Positions 1-8,632 of a stretch of DNA of 64,000 nucleotides are shown here, in pieces. The notes beneath the pieces are model-generated. The model had not been told where the DNA came from and searched no databases. It worked only from the letters and a program-made list of their open reading frames with translations. A program made the position numbers and the translations under genes. This stretch comes from Actinacidiphila acididurans (GTDB lineage: Bacteria > Actinomycetota > Actinomycetes > Streptomycetales > Streptomycetaceae). Each line of letters begins with the position of its first letter. Positions within the stretch are counted from its first letter, which is position 1. The DNA lies in contig NZ_JADKYB010000003.1 in assembly GCF_016918855.1 (NCBI RefSeq), forward strand, positions 186,001 through 250,000, given 5' to 3'.

Positions 1-440
1 GGAGCCGCCTCGTGCCGCTGCCGGGCGCCGCCGACCTGCTGCGGGAGTGCGCGCGGCGCGGCTGGCGGGTCGTCCTGGCATCCTCGGCGTCGCGGCAGGA
101 GGCCGAGGTGATGACCCGCGCGCTCGGCGCGGACGAGGCGATCACGGCGGTGACCACGGCCGACGACGCGTCGTCCAGCAAACCCGCGCCCGACCTCGTC
201 CACCGCGCCCTCGAGCGGGCCGGCGCGGAGCCGGAGCGGGCGGTCTTCGTCGGCGACGCGGTCTGGGACGTGCAGGCCGCCGGGAAGGCCGGCGTCCCCT
301 GCCTGGGCCTGCTCACCGGCGGCTGGTCGCGCGAGGAACTCCTGGCCGCCGGCGCCGAGGCGGTCCACGCCTCCCCGGCCGACCTGCTCTCCCGCCTCGA
401 CAGCAGCCTGCTCGCGGCTCCCGGGCGCCCCCGGCCCTGA
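1..440 (+). CDS. HAD-superfamily hydrolase (C-terminal part, runs off left edge)
   Basis: The reading frame is already open at the left edge, so the N-terminus with the first HAD Asp motif is missing. About 145 residues remain. Seen: the motif II region 'VVLASSAS', the Lys of motif III in 'SSSKPAPDL', and motif IV 'VFVGDAVWDVQAA' with the metal-binding aspartates. This layout is that of phosphoglycolate phosphatase-like HAD enzymes, which use an aspartyl-phosphate intermediate on small phosphorylated metabolites. The substrate cannot be told. The gene converges on the GH32 gene with only 24 bp between the two stops. It is likely cytoplasmic, as no membrane segment is seen. Confidence 0.85.
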   Translation, partial: SRLVPLPGAADLLRECARRGWRVVLASSASRQEAEVMTRALGADEAITAVTTADDASSSKPAPDLVHRALERAGAEPERAVFVGDAVWDVQAAGKAGVPCLGLLTGGWSREELLAAGAEAVHASPADLLSRLDSSLLAAPGRPRP

Positions 441-464
441 CCGGCCGGCGCCCGGGCGGATGCG

Positions 465-2894
465 TCAGCTCACCGAGAGATTCTGCGCGACGGTGTCGCC
501 CGAGAAGGCGTTCACGCCGAACAGCCCGCTCGCGTAGGTGGTGTCGGTCGCGTCGATCACGGGGTCGGGGCCGTTGTTCAGCCAGACCCGGATACGTGCT
601 CCCGTCGTCTGCACCCGCAGGTGGTAGGTCAGGCCCTCCGTGATCGGGGTGTGGTAGACGGCGATGTCCTGTCCGGGCCGCCACAGCTTCACCAGTCCGC
701 TGGTGTCGACGTTCGCCGTGTAGCCGGCGCCCGAGGCGTTGGCGCGGAAGGTCAGCCCGGTCGCCACGCCGTTGGTGACCGACAGGTCGCCCTGGTAGGT
801 GAAGTCGGTGCCCGTGCGGTCGCTGAGGTAGAAGCCGTCCTGCGCCGAACTGCCGTGCAGGCCCGCCGGGGTGACCGTCCAGGTGCCGGCGGCCGGCGTC
901 CAGCGCCCGGCGTCGAAGGCGGTGAGCCCCGCGGCGCCGGTGTTCAGGTTCTGCACGCTGGCCGCGCCGCTGAACACGTTCGCGCCGAACAGGCCGCTCG
1001 CGTACGTGGTGTCGGTGGCGTCGATGACCGGACTGGCGCCGTTGTCGAGCCAGACGCGGATGCGCGCTCCGTCCGTCTGGACCTTCAGGTGGTACGTCCG
1101 GCCCTGCGTGATGGGCGTGTGGTAGACGGCGATGTCCCGGCCCGGCCGCCACAGCTTCACCACACCGGTGTCGTCGATGTTGGCCGTGTAGCCGGCGCCC
1201 GATGCGTCGGCGTGGAAGGTCAGACCCGCCGCCTGCGCGGTGCCCAGCGTCAGATCGCCCTGGTAGACGGCGTCACCCGCGCTGCTTGCGCTCAGGTAGA
1301 AGCCGTCGCCGCCGGCGGACCCCTGCTTGCCGCCCGCGACATCGGTCCACGTGCCGGCGGGCGCGTGCCACGGCCCGCCGAGGTTGCTGTCCAGTGTCGA
1401 CTGGGTCGGCTGCCCGGTGCCCCAACTGCTGCCCAGCCGGGCGAAGGTCAGGCTGTCCAGCTTCACCCGGCCGCCGGTGGCGAACAGCCGGATGCCCTGA
1501 CTGGCCGCGGAGGAGTCGAAGGCGACGTTGTCCGACAGCGAGTAGCGGTAGCTGTCGGCGAAGATCTCCAACTGACCGCGGTCGACCAGCAGTTGTATGC
1601 TGACCTTGCCGCTGCGCGGTGGCAGCGGCTTGCCGTACAGGGTCTGGGCGGCGGTGTCGTAGGCGACGCGGCGGTCCTCGGTGCCGTCGGCCCGCGCGTG
1701 CAGGTCGAAGCCGAACTGTGTCGCGGTCGCGCCGGTCACGTCGAACTGCGCGGTGATCTCGTACGTGTCCGCCTTGACGTCGGAAAGCAGGTTGCCGCCC
1801 GTGCTCGCGTCGATCGTCTGGTTCTGCCAGGTCCTGGTGTCCGAGGCCAGCGAGGACAGTTCGGCGACCGGCGTGCGGGTGATGCGCGGCCCGTCCGGGG
1901 TGCTGACCAGGCCGAGCGTCACCGGGAACGTCGCGTCGCCGGTCCAGGTGCTGCCCTGGTTGCCGCCCTGCCAGGCCATCTGCACGGTACGGCCGTCGGG
2001 CGTGTTGGTGAACGTCTCGGCCGCGTAGAAGCTCCCGCCCGCGTACGTGGTGCCCAGGTTCATCTGCTGCGGCTGGGTCCACGTGGTGCGGAACGTCGTG
2101 CCGTCGAACGTGCCCACCTCGTACTGGCCGGAGGCCGAGGTGAGGACCCACTGCTGCTGGTCGGCGCGGCCGTCGAGCGGCAGCACGTACAGATCGGGGC
2201 ACTCGAAGAGCCAGGAGGCCTGGAAGCGGCTGGCGAACGTCCAGTTCAGCAGGTTCGGCGAGGTGTAGATGCTGACCCCGTTGCCGCCCTGGTCCGACCA
2301 CACCACCATCGCCCAGCGGTTGCGGGCGGCGTCCCAGAACACCTTGGGATCACGGCTGGTGACGCCGGCCGGCACCGTGACCACCTTGCGGCCCTTGTCG
2401 TACGCCTGGAACGTCCGCCCGTTGTCGTTGCTGTAGAAGACGCTGACGCCGTCGGTGTTGGAGAAGACCACGATCGGATCGAGCGAACCGGTCTTCAGGC
2501 CGGATGTGTTCGCCTTGTCCACCACCCCGCCGCCCGACCACAGGTCGCCCGGGTGCACGCCGGGCTCCAGCGCGATCGGCTTCTGCGTCCAGTGCACCAG
2601 GTCCGGGCTGGTGGCGTGGCCCCAGTGCATGGTGTCCCAGGCCAGGCCATGCGGGTTGTGCTGGTAGAAGAAGTGGTACAGCCCGTTGGCGTACACCAGG
2701 CCGTTCGGGTCGTTCATCCAGCCCTGCTGCGAGCTGAAGTGGAACTGACCCCGCAACGGCTCGTCGTAGGCGGTGGGTTGGTACGGGAACTCCGGGTAGT
2801 CCCATGTGGTGCCGGCCACCGCGGGCGCGCCGGGCAGGAACACCGCCAGGCCCGCGGTCAGCACGACGAACAGGATCCAGATCTTCCGGCGCAT
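465..2894 (-). CDS. secreted GH32 fructan hydrolase (levanase/inulinase type) with duplicated C-terminal domain
   Basis: 809 residues. The ATG start was chosen because AGAGGG lies 6-10 bases upstream and the protein then begins MRRKIWILF, a clean Sec signal peptide (cleavage near residue 28). An earlier GTG 24 bases upstream lacks a better ribosome site. Family motifs are clear: WMNDPNG near residue 60 (nucleophile Asp), SRDPKVF (transition-state Asp) and FECPDLY (acid/base Glu). GH32 enzymes cleave beta-fructosidic bonds in levan, inulin or sucrose; export suggests polymer use. After the GH32 beta-sandwich come two tandem, closely similar domains of about 150 residues (LamG/DUF1080-like fold by appearance, each with KLWRPG and DIAVYHTPIT), probably carbohydrate binding. 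A LacI-type palindrome lies 30 bp upstream. Confidence 0.93.
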   Translation of the reverse strand: MRRKIWILFVVLTAGLAVFLPGAPAVAGTTWDYPEFPYQPTAYDEPLRGQFHFSSQQGWMNDPNGLVYANGLYHFFYQHNPHGLAWDTMHWGHATSPDLVHWTQKPIALEPGVHPGDLWSGGGVVDKANTSGLKTGSLDPIVVFSNTDGVSVFYSNDNGRTFQAYDKGRKVVTVPAGVTSRDPKVFWDAARNRWAMVVWSDQGGNGVSIYTSPNLLNWTFASRFQASWLFECPDLYVLPLDGRADQQQWVLTSASGQYEVGTFDGTTFRTTWTQPQQMNLGTTYAGGSFYAAETFTNTPDGRTVQMAWQGGNQGSTWTGDATFPVTLGLVSTPDGPRITRTPVAELSSLASDTRTWQNQTIDASTGGNLLSDVKADTYEITAQFDVTGATATQFGFDLHARADGTEDRRVAYDTAAQTLYGKPLPPRSGKVSIQLLVDRGQLEIFADSYRYSLSDNVAFDSSAASQGIRLFATGGRVKLDSLTFARLGSSWGTGQPTQSTLDSNLGGPWHAPAGTWTDVAGGKQGSAGGDGFYLSASSAGDAVYQGDLTLGTAQAAGLTFHADASGAGYTANIDDTGVVKLWRPGRDIAVYHTPITQGRTYHLKVQTDGARIRVWLDNGASPVIDATDTTYASGLFGANVFSGAASVQNLNTGAAGLTAFDAGRWTPAAGTWTVTPAGLHGSSAQDGFYLSDRTGTDFTYQGDLSVTNGVATGLTFRANASGAGYTANVDTSGLVKLWRPGQDIAVYHTPITEGLTYHLRVQTTGARIRVWLNNGPDPVIDATDTTYASGLFGVNAFSGDTVAQNLSVS

Positions 2895-2923
2895 GTGAAC
2901 CCTCTTCGGTCGCCGCACCTCGA

Positions 2924-2937
2924 TGACAACGTTGGCA
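2924..2937. promoter_or_regulatory. LacI-type operator upstream of GH32 gene
   Basis: TGACAACGTTGGCA matches its reverse complement at 12 of 14 positions and is centred on the CG step typical of LacI-family operators. It sits 30 bp before the GH32 start. A second weaker element, GTCAACGCTGAC (2942-2953), follows. The right arm AACGTTGGCAGG resembles AACGTTGGAAAG found twice near 53.5 kb. Confidence 0.65.
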
Positions 2938-3030
2938 GGGCGTCAACGCTGACCTCCGGACGATGACCGATGATGAGTTGCTGGCGTGACCGCGTCAAGA
3001 CGGCATTCCGGCCTCCGCGCCCTCCTCCGG

Positions 3031-4785
3031 TCAGGCCCGCAGGGCCGGGCGCAGGCGCGGGTCGCGGGCCATGGCGGTGATCTGGGCGGCGGCGATCGTG
3101 GCACGTCCGGGGCGGCGGAGCCGGCGTTCCAGGGTGGGGGAACCCACGGTGCCGAGGCTGAGCGGTGGAAGGCCGCCGGCCCGGGAGACGACCAGCTCGC
3201 CGCGGCGGGTGCGGTGGGCGCCGGACACCAGGGCCCAGGGGACGGTACGGCCGCGGCCGAGTGTGCCGATGCGCAGGCCGTCCATGTCGGCGGTGATCCG
3301 CCAGAACATCAGGGAGGTGAGGTAGACCAGCCACACCGCGGCGCCGAACCCCATCGCCACCACCACGTGCCACACGAAGCCGTGCCACCACGCCACGGCC
3401 ACCACCGCGGTCACGGCGAGGAGTTGCAGGATGCCCACGCCGCGGGCGACCGGACCGGCGTGCCAGCGCACCGGGACACCTCCGGGCGGCAGGGTGGCCA
3501 GGGCGTGCCCGACCCTGACCTCGGCGGCCAGCAGGTGTTCGGCCTCGCGGCCCGTGACCGGGCTGTCCGGGTCCCATGGCCCGATGTCGTCGTCTGTGTC
3601 ACCGGAACCGGCCGTCTCCGCCGGGGCCTCGACGGCGCCCGGCCGTATCGGCGGCAAGGACGCCTCGACGAACGGCAGTCCGTCCGGACCCGCGCCGGAC
3701 AGCACCACGGCGCCGCCCTTGCTGACCGCCCCGTAGAGCACGGCCGGGCCGGCGGGGGCCGGGACACCGGTGCTGGGGACGTAATGGAGCACCGGCCGCG
3801 CGTACTCGGGGTCGTCGAAGGCGAACACCTCCGTACGCCCCTCGTTGCCGCGGACCCGCACCCGCAGCACCGGGACCGGGCCGTGCCGCAGGGCGGCCAT
3901 GCGGCGCCGGGCCAGCAGGCCGGAGACCAGCGAGACCAGGCCGAGACCGGCCAGCCCCAGACCGAGGGCCTGGCGGACGAAATGGTCGCCGTAGGGCTCG
4001 GCGGCCAGTTGCACCCACGTGCCGTCCCGCTCGTCGCGGACCCGGACCCGTACTGTGCGCACCCCGGTGTAGTCGCCGATGACGTCGAACCGGTGCCGGT
4101 GGCCGTCGGGCAGTCGCACCGTCAGCAGGTAGTCGTCCCGGCTGTACGCCACGACCGGCACGTCGCGCACCGCGGCGGTACGGGCGGTGCGGTCGGTCGC
4201 CGTGTCGTCCAGCACGACGCTGCCGAGCACCCCCGCCGCGGCCGCGCACAGCAGCGCGCCCAGCACGATGCGGATCGGGCCCCGAGAGGCGGCGTCGCGG
4301 TCCGTCGGCCGCGGGGCCCGGCCGGTGAGGCCGCCGGCCGCCTCCCGTACCAGCCGCCGTTGCCGCCGCCGCCCCAGCAGCCGGGCCCCGGCCACGGCCG
4401 AAGTCCAGCACAGCGCGGCGATCATCGCGCCGTCCGCGACCTTCTCCCCGGTCCCGCCCTGCCACCGCACGGGCCCGGCGCCGTAGAACAGCAGCACAGG
4501 CCCGGTCAGCACCGCCAGTTCCGGCAGCACGAACAGCCCGACCAGGTGCGGCACCAGCAGCATCGTGCCGACCGCGTCCCACCATTGCTCGCCGCACGGC
4601 GACTGCGGCGAACACACCTGATCCGGGCTCAGCGCCAGCACCACGACCAGGGCGAGCACCAGGACCGGCGCGGCCAGGACCGGCCGGGCCCACCACGGCG
4701 GACGGGTGGCCGCCCACCGCCGGGCGTCCGCGGTCAGCCACGGGCGGACCAGCCCCGGCGGGGACGGCACCGTGCTCTTTGTCAT
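3031..4785 (-). CDS. multi-spanning membrane protein with C-terminal PH-like domain
   Basis: 584 residues from the ATG that gives MTKSTVPSPPG; the frame is open further upstream, but that part is low-complexity and has no clear ribosome site. Hydrophobic segments are seen near residues 34-52, 70-95, 112-130 and 165-185, in the middle (GLGLAGLGLVSLVSGLL), and as a pair before the C-terminus (VVAVAWWHGFVWHVVVAMGF and WLVYLTSLMFWR). The last 70 residues (ITADMDGLRIGTLGRGRTVPW...) look like the PH-like domain found in actinobacterial membrane proteins. No catalytic motif is seen and the function is unknown. It is transcribed in the same direction as the GH32 gene, 136 bp away, but the operator in that gap suggests a separate promoter for GH32. 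Confidence 0.75.
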   Translation of the reverse strand: MTKSTVPSPPGLVRPWLTADARRWAATRPPWWARPVLAAPVLVLALVVVLALSPDQVCSPQSPCGEQWWDAVGTMLLVPHLVGLFVLPELAVLTGPVLLFYGAGPVRWQGGTGEKVADGAMIAALCWTSAVAGARLLGRRRQRRLVREAAGGLTGRAPRPTDRDAASRGPIRIVLGALLCAAAAGVLGSVVLDDTATDRTARTAAVRDVPVVAYSRDDYLLTVRLPDGHRHRFDVIGDYTGVRTVRVRVRDERDGTWVQLAAEPYGDHFVRQALGLGLAGLGLVSLVSGLLARRRMAALRHGPVPVLRVRVRGNEGRTEVFAFDDPEYARPVLHYVPSTGVPAPAGPAVLYGAVSKGGAVVLSGAGPDGLPFVEASLPPIRPGAVEAPAETAGSGDTDDDIGPWDPDSPVTGREAEHLLAAEVRVGHALATLPPGGVPVRWHAGPVARGVGILQLLAVTAVVAVAWWHGFVWHVVVAMGFGAAVWLVYLTSLMFWRITADMDGLRIGTLGRGRTVPWALVSGAHRTRRGELVVSRAGGLPPLSLGTVGSPTLERRLRRPGRATIAAAQITAMARDPRLRPALRA

Positions 4786-4941
4786 GCGCGCATTATGAAC
4801 GGTTCCTGACGTCCGTGGCGGCCCGGACCGGCGGTGCCGACTCCCGTACGGGGTGCCCGCGTCGGCACCGGCCGCTGCTCGTTGCGCGGCGCCGCGAAAA
4901 ACCGGTGGAGCTCGAACGCCGCTGCGCCCTAAGGTCGCGGC

Positions 4942-5295
4942 GTGAGTACGCGCACCTTCCGCATCACCGTCCGCGGCGTCTTCGACGGGCTCGGCGCCGA
5001 GCAGCGGGCCGAACTCCTCGCCCACGCCGCGGAACACGACGTCCTGCACGCGGCGTTCACGGCCGAGGGCCACCTCAGCTACGACCTCGCCGCCCGGGCC
5101 GCCTTCACCTTCCGCTTCCAGGACACGGGCGAGGCGGAGGAGGACATCCTGGCCGCGACCGAACGGGCCGAGGCGGCGGCGCAGGCATGGCTGACCGAGC
5201 GCGGCTACGGCTGGAAGAACCTGCGCTCCCAGGCCGAGGACCTGTCACAGGCCCCGCTCGGCAAGCGGCAGCGGCGGGCGGCGCGCAACTCCTGA
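4942..5295 (+). CDS. DUF6204 family protein
   Basis: 117 residues beginning MSTRTFRITVRGVFDGL from a GTG start. The sequence, with HLSYDLAARAAFTFRF in the middle and RSQAEDLSQAPLGKRQRRAA at the end, matches what I recall of DUF6204, a small cytoplasmic family common in Streptomyces with no known function. TAAGGT lies 7 bases before the start and could be a -10 element of a leaderless transcript, since no AGG-type ribosome site is visible. It converges on the aldehyde dehydrogenase gene. Confidence 0.85.
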   Translation: MSTRTFRITVRGVFDGLGAEQRAELLAHAAEHDVLHAAFTAEGHLSYDLAARAAFTFRFQDTGEAEEDILAATERAEAAAQAWLTERGYGWKNLRSQAEDLSQAPLGKRQRRAARNS

Positions 5296-5377
5296 TCCGG
5301 GGCGTTCCGGCGCCCTTGTTCCGGCCTGCCCCCGGTTCCGGCCACCGGCCCGGCGCCGCGCTCCACCGACCGTAGGG

Positions 5378-6811
5378 TCACAGGGCGATGCTCTTCAGCT
5401 CCACGTAGTGGCCAAGGCCCGCCGGCCCGAACTCCCGGCCTATGCCGCTGTTCTTGTAGCCGCCGAAGGGCGCGTCGAAGCCGCCGCGGGCACCGTTGAC
5501 CATGAAGGTGCCGGTACGGATCCGGCGTGCGACGGCCAGACCGCGCTCCCGGTCCGCGGTCCACACACCGCCGCCTAGGCCGTACGGCGAGTCGTTCGCG
5601 ATGCGCACCGCGTCCTCGTCGTCCTCGAAGGGGATGATGACCAGGACCGGGCCGAAGATCTCCTCGCGGGCGATCCGCATGGAGTTGTCGGCGTCGGCGA
5701 AGACCGTTGGGCGGACGTAGTTGCCCTGCTCCAGCCCCTCGGGCGCGCCGAGTCCGCCGACCACCAGTCGCGCGCCCTCGTCGATCCCGGACTGGATGTA
5801 GCTCTGCACCCGCTCCTTCTGGACCGCGGTCACCAGCGGCCCGACGAAGGTGGCCGGATCCGCCGGGTCACCCACCGTCACCCGGCCCGCCGCTTCGGCG
5901 ACGGCCGCGACGAACTCCTCGTACCGGCTGCGCGGCACCAGCAGACGGGTGTGCCCGACGCAGGACTCGCCGTTGTTGGAGAAGGCGAGCAGCGGTGCCG
6001 CCTGGGCGACCGCGGACAGGTCGGCGTCGTCCAGCACGATGGACGCGGACTTGCCGCCCAGTTCCAGGCTGACCCGCTTGAGCTGCTCGCCCGCGATCGA
6101 GGCGATCCGGCGGCCGGCCGCGGTGGAGCCGGTGAAGGCGATCTTGTCGACACCCGGGTGCGAGACCAGGTACTCGCTGCTCTCCCGGCCGGCCGGCAGG
6201 ATGCTGACCACGCCCTCGGGGAAGCCCGCCTCGGCGAACACCTCGCCGAGCAGCAGCCCGTCCAGGGCCGTCTCGGGCGACGCCTTGAGCACGACGGTGC
6301 AGCCGGCGAGCAGCGCGGGAATCATCTTGACCAGCGCGGACTGGTGCGGCGCGTTCCACGGGATGACGGCGGCCACCACGCCGGCCGGCTCACGCCGCAC
6401 CAGCGACACCGAACCGCCCGGGCTCTCCACCTTCTCCTCCCAGGGGTACGCCTCGGCGGCGCGCAGATAGGCGTCGGTCTGCTCGGCCAGCGACGCCTGG
6501 AGGCTCTGGGTGAACCAGGCGGGCGTGCCGTTCTCGGCGGTGATCAGCCGCGCCGTCTCCTCGGCGCGGGCGGCGTGCAGCGCGTTGAAGCGGCGTACGA
6601 CCTCCTGCCGGGCCTCGGGCGCCAGGTTCGGCCACGGGCCGTTGTCGAACGCCTCGCGGGCCGCGGCCACCGCGCGGTCCACATCGGCCGGGCTCGCCTG
6701 GGCGGCACGGCCGACCAGGGAACCGTCGTGGGGCGAGCGGACCTCAAAGGCGCCGCCGTCGACCGGGGCGACCCAGCGGCCGCCGATGAACAGGTTGTCG
6801 AAGTCGGGCAT
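5378..6811 (-). CDS. NAD(P)-dependent aldehyde dehydrogenase
   Basis: 477 residues, full length for the ALDH superfamily. It oxidises aldehydes to acids through a thiohemiacetal. Seen: the substrate/cofactor region VIPWNAPHQ (150-156), FTGSTAAGRR (226-235), the general base Glu250 in LELGGKSAS and the nucleophile Cys284 in NNGESCVGHTR. EEIFGPV and the C-terminal NSGIGREFG motif are present. GESC in place of the more common GQxC is conservative. The next gene upstream on the same strand is a TetR regulator, and a perfect palindrome lies between them, so TetR control is likely. The substrate is unknown. The product is cytoplasmic. Confidence 0.93.
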   Translation of the reverse strand: MPDFDNLFIGGRWVAPVDGGAFEVRSPHDGSLVGRAAQASPADVDRAVAAAREAFDNGPWPNLAPEARQEVVRRFNALHAARAEETARLITAENGTPAWFTQSLQASLAEQTDAYLRAAEAYPWEEKVESPGGSVSLVRREPAGVVAAVIPWNAPHQSALVKMIPALLAGCTVVLKASPETALDGLLLGEVFAEAGFPEGVVSILPAGRESSEYLVSHPGVDKIAFTGSTAAGRRIASIAGEQLKRVSLELGGKSASIVLDDADLSAVAQAAPLLAFSNNGESCVGHTRLLVPRSRYEEFVAAVAEAAGRVTVGDPADPATFVGPLVTAVQKERVQSYIQSGIDEGARLVVGGLGAPEGLEQGNYVRPTVFADADNSMRIAREEIFGPVLVIIPFEDDEDAVRIANDSPYGLGGGVWTADRERGLAVARRIRTGTFMVNGARGGFDAPFGGYKNSGIGREFGPAGLGHYVELKSIAL

Positions 6812-6881
6812 CGGACTCGGGCTCCTTGCTCGGGGTTCTTGTTCGGGGTTCTTGTGGCGCCGGGCTGCGGCTCGGCACTTT

Positions 6882-6893
6882 CTAACTAGTTAG
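6882..6893. promoter_or_regulatory. perfect 12-bp palindrome, probable TetR operator
   Basis: CTAACTAGTTAG is self-complementary. It sits 71 bp upstream of the aldehyde dehydrogenase start, and further TAAC repeats follow it (GTTATACGCTAAC). This is the typical size and place of a TetR-family operator for the ALDH promoter. Confidence 0.6.
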
Positions 6894-6970
6894 TTATACG
6901 CTAACCCGAGGCGGCCCCGACGGCAAGCGCGGCCGGATGGTGCCCTCCGCTGCGGCCGGGACCTGCCCCG

Positions 6971-7555
6971 TTACCCCGCCTGCGGGCCCGGCGGCCGGGT
7001 CAGCCGCCCCACGGAGACCACGACCCAGTGCCGACGGGCGCTGACCAACTCGGGATCCTCCTGGTCGAAGCGGCCCTCCACCGAGCCGTCGCTCCAGGCG
7101 GCGGACAGGTTGAGCACCAGAGTGAGCAGCGACTCGGGCGGCATCCCGGCGTCCACCACCCCCTCGGCCTGGGCCTTCGCCAGCTCCCGCAGCTTGATCT
7201 CGGTGGCGGCGCGGCCGCCGGGCATCCCGGCCGGCTCCGGCCGCTCCAGCGCCTGCCAGCGGGCCAGCCGCAGCAGTTCGGGGTGGGCGCGGTAGAAGTC
7301 GAACAGCTTGCCCGCGTATCCCGGCAGGTCGTGCGCCTCGAACGGCACGGTGCTGACCAGCCGCTCGACGGCCGCCTCGCACACCTCGTCGAAGAGGCGG
7401 TCCTTGCTGCCGAAATACATGTAGATCAGGTTCTTGTTGGCCTCGGCCGCCGCCGCGATACGGTCCACCCGCGCGCCCGCGATGCCGTACCGCGCGAATT
7501 CCTCCGTCGCCGCCCGGAGGATGCGGGCCTTGGTCTGCTCCGACTTCTGGGTCAT
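6971..7555 (-). CDS. TetR family transcriptional regulator
   Basis: 194 residues. The N-terminal helix-turn-helix spans about residues 10-55 (ILRAATEEFARYG, VDRIAAAAEANKNLIYMYF, GSKDRLF), which is the TetR hallmark. The ligand-binding C-terminal half has the ERPEPAGMPGG segment seen in many actinobacterial TetR proteins of the AcrR type. It lies directly upstream of the aldehyde dehydrogenase on the same strand, with TAAC/GTTA palindromes before both genes. I infer that it represses both. The inducer is unknown but may be the aldehyde or its precursor. Confidence 0.9.
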   Translation of the reverse strand: MTQKSEQTKARILRAATEEFARYGIAGARVDRIAAAAEANKNLIYMYFGSKDRLFDEVCEAAVERLVSTVPFEAHDLPGYAGKLFDFYRAHPELLRLARWQALERPEPAGMPGGRAATEIKLRELAKAQAEGVVDAGMPPESLLTLVLNLSAAWSDGSVEGRFDQEDPELVSARRHWVVVSVGRLTRPPGPQAG

Positions 7556-7575
7556 GACACGAGGGTATCGGAACT

Positions 7576-7587
7576 AACCATTTGGTT
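7576..7587. promoter_or_regulatory. probable autoregulatory TetR operator
   Basis: AACCATTTGGTT has 5-bp inverted arms (AACCA/TGGTT) and lies 20 bp upstream of the TetR start. Preceded by CT, it gives CTAACCA, resembling the CTAAC arm of the operator before the aldehyde dehydrogenase gene. Confidence 0.5.
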
Positions 7588-7619
7588 TCATGTGCCGCTT
7601 CTTGCGTCGTCCGGGCGGA

Positions 7620-8312
7620 TCACTGGCCCAGTGTGTCCAGCCACTTCAGCAGGAGCCGCTGCTCCTCCTCGCCCAGCGACGTGGCGGGGCGGTCGCGGAG
7701 CTGGGCGGCGAGCTGGATCGCGGTCCGGCCGCTGCCTGTACCGCCATGTTCCACAACGGGCGCGCTGACGCAGCCGGCGAAGACCGCGTCGCGGACGCTG
7801 TCGGACATGGCGGGGTCGGTGTAGATGTCGGGGCGCACCAGCAGGGCGAGCGCGACCCCGATGTTGGCCGACAGGATCCGCTGCGCCGCCGCTTCCGGCG
7901 TGACGAGCAGGGCGCCGATCCGGGCGCACCGCTCCAGCGTGTCGCCGAGCAGCTTGAAGATGGTGCGGGGCGCCTCCGGCTGCCGGGCGAGCGTGGGGGA
8001 GAACATCAGCCGGTAGATCGCCGGGTTCTCCTGGGCGAAGGCGATGTGGTCGTCCCACCCGGCCCACAGGTCCTTCAGCGGGTCGTCGGTGATCTCCATG
8101 GCCTGCTTGCGCGCGACGTACCGCTCGAAGCCGTAGTCCACCAACGCGCTGAGCAGTCCCGCTTTGTCGTCGAAGAGCCGGTACAGCACGGGCTGGCCCA
8201 CCCCGACCGCCTCGCACACGGCCCGGGTGGAGATGTCGTGGTCGGACGACGCGGCAAGCTGCTGCTCGGCTGCTTGCAGCATGCGGAGGCGCAACGCTGA
8301 CTGCTCGGTCAC
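7620..8312 (-). CDS. TetR family regulator (paralogue A of a divergent pair)
   Basis: 230 residues from the GTG start that gives MTEQSALRLRMLQAAEQQL; the longer open frame upstream crosses an inverted-repeat region and is not credible. The helix-turn-helix is DISTRAVCEAVGVGQPVLYRLFDDKAGLLSAL in effect, near residues 20-50. The whole protein aligns with the regulator encoded divergently 320 bp away: both have STRAVC, YRLF, GFERY, YRLMF and SANxGxAL. GATAAT lies just before the start, so a leaderless transcript is possible. Its targets are probably its own promoter and the divergent operon. Confidence 0.88.
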   Translation of the reverse strand: MTEQSALRLRMLQAAEQQLAASSDHDISTRAVCEAVGVGQPVLYRLFDDKAGLLSALVDYGFERYVARKQAMEITDDPLKDLWAGWDDHIAFAQENPAIYRLMFSPTLARQPEAPRTIFKLLGDTLERCARIGALLVTPEAAAQRILSANIGVALALLVRPDIYTDPAMSDSVRDAVFAGCVSAPVVEHGGTGSGRTAIQLAAQLRDRPATSLGEEEQRLLLKWLDTLGQ

Positions 8313-8337
8313 ATTATCAACGCTACGCGATACGGAA

Positions 8338-8566
8338 GAGCGGTTCGCCGGGAGCACCCCACCCGGGGCGAGGGGTACCGCCTGGCGGCGGGCGGTTCGC
8401 CCGGGATACCCAGGGGCGCGGGGAACTGCGCGAGCAACCGGCCACCGGCCGGTGGTCCGGACACGGCACCAACTGCCCCTTCGGGCCGGTGACGACGTGC
8501 AGCCCGTGGTGGGCTGCTCGCGCAGTTCCCCGCGCCCCTGTGGGGCACTTCCGGCGAACCGCGCTC
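8338..8566. repeat. large nested inverted repeat between divergent TetR genes
   Basis: Two arms of 26 bp (8411-8436 and 8515-8540) are perfect reverse complements; the core is GCGCGGGGAACTGCGCGAG. Outside them the GCGGTTCGCCGG arm near 8340 and its complement CCGGCGAACCGC near 8552 extend the symmetry. The core resembles a short sequence I remember as widespread between Streptomyces genes, so this may be a mobile or structural intergenic repeat. It could also act as a bidirectional terminator or mRNA hairpin. Confidence 0.8.
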
Positions 8567-8572
8567 CATGAT

Positions 8573-8587
8573 CGTATCGACGATACG
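8573..8587. promoter_or_regulatory. palindromic operator CGTATCG-A-CGATACG
   Basis: Seven-bp perfect arms around a single A, 46 bp before the plus-strand TetR start. A related but looser arrangement, TATC...GATA, lies before the minus-strand TetR gene at about 8316-8333 (ATTATCAACGCTACGCGATACG). Confidence 0.6.
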
Positions 8588-8603
8588 AGGTCACCGTTGT
8601 CAC

Positions 8604-8624
8604 CGATAAGAAAAGCTGTTATCG
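8604..8624. promoter_or_regulatory. inverted repeat CGATAA-N9-TTATCG
   Basis: Six-bp arms with a 9-nt spacer end 8 bp before the ATG of the plus-strand TetR gene. It is made of the same ATCG/CGAT half-sites as the neighbouring palindrome and could give autoregulation. Confidence 0.45.
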
Positions 8625-8632
8625 TCGATTAC

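Noticed and set aside
2986..4809. 607-codon plus-strand frame opposite the PH-like membrane protein
   Set aside because: Translation is Gln/Arg/Gly-rich without domains; the minus strand shows clear membrane helices.
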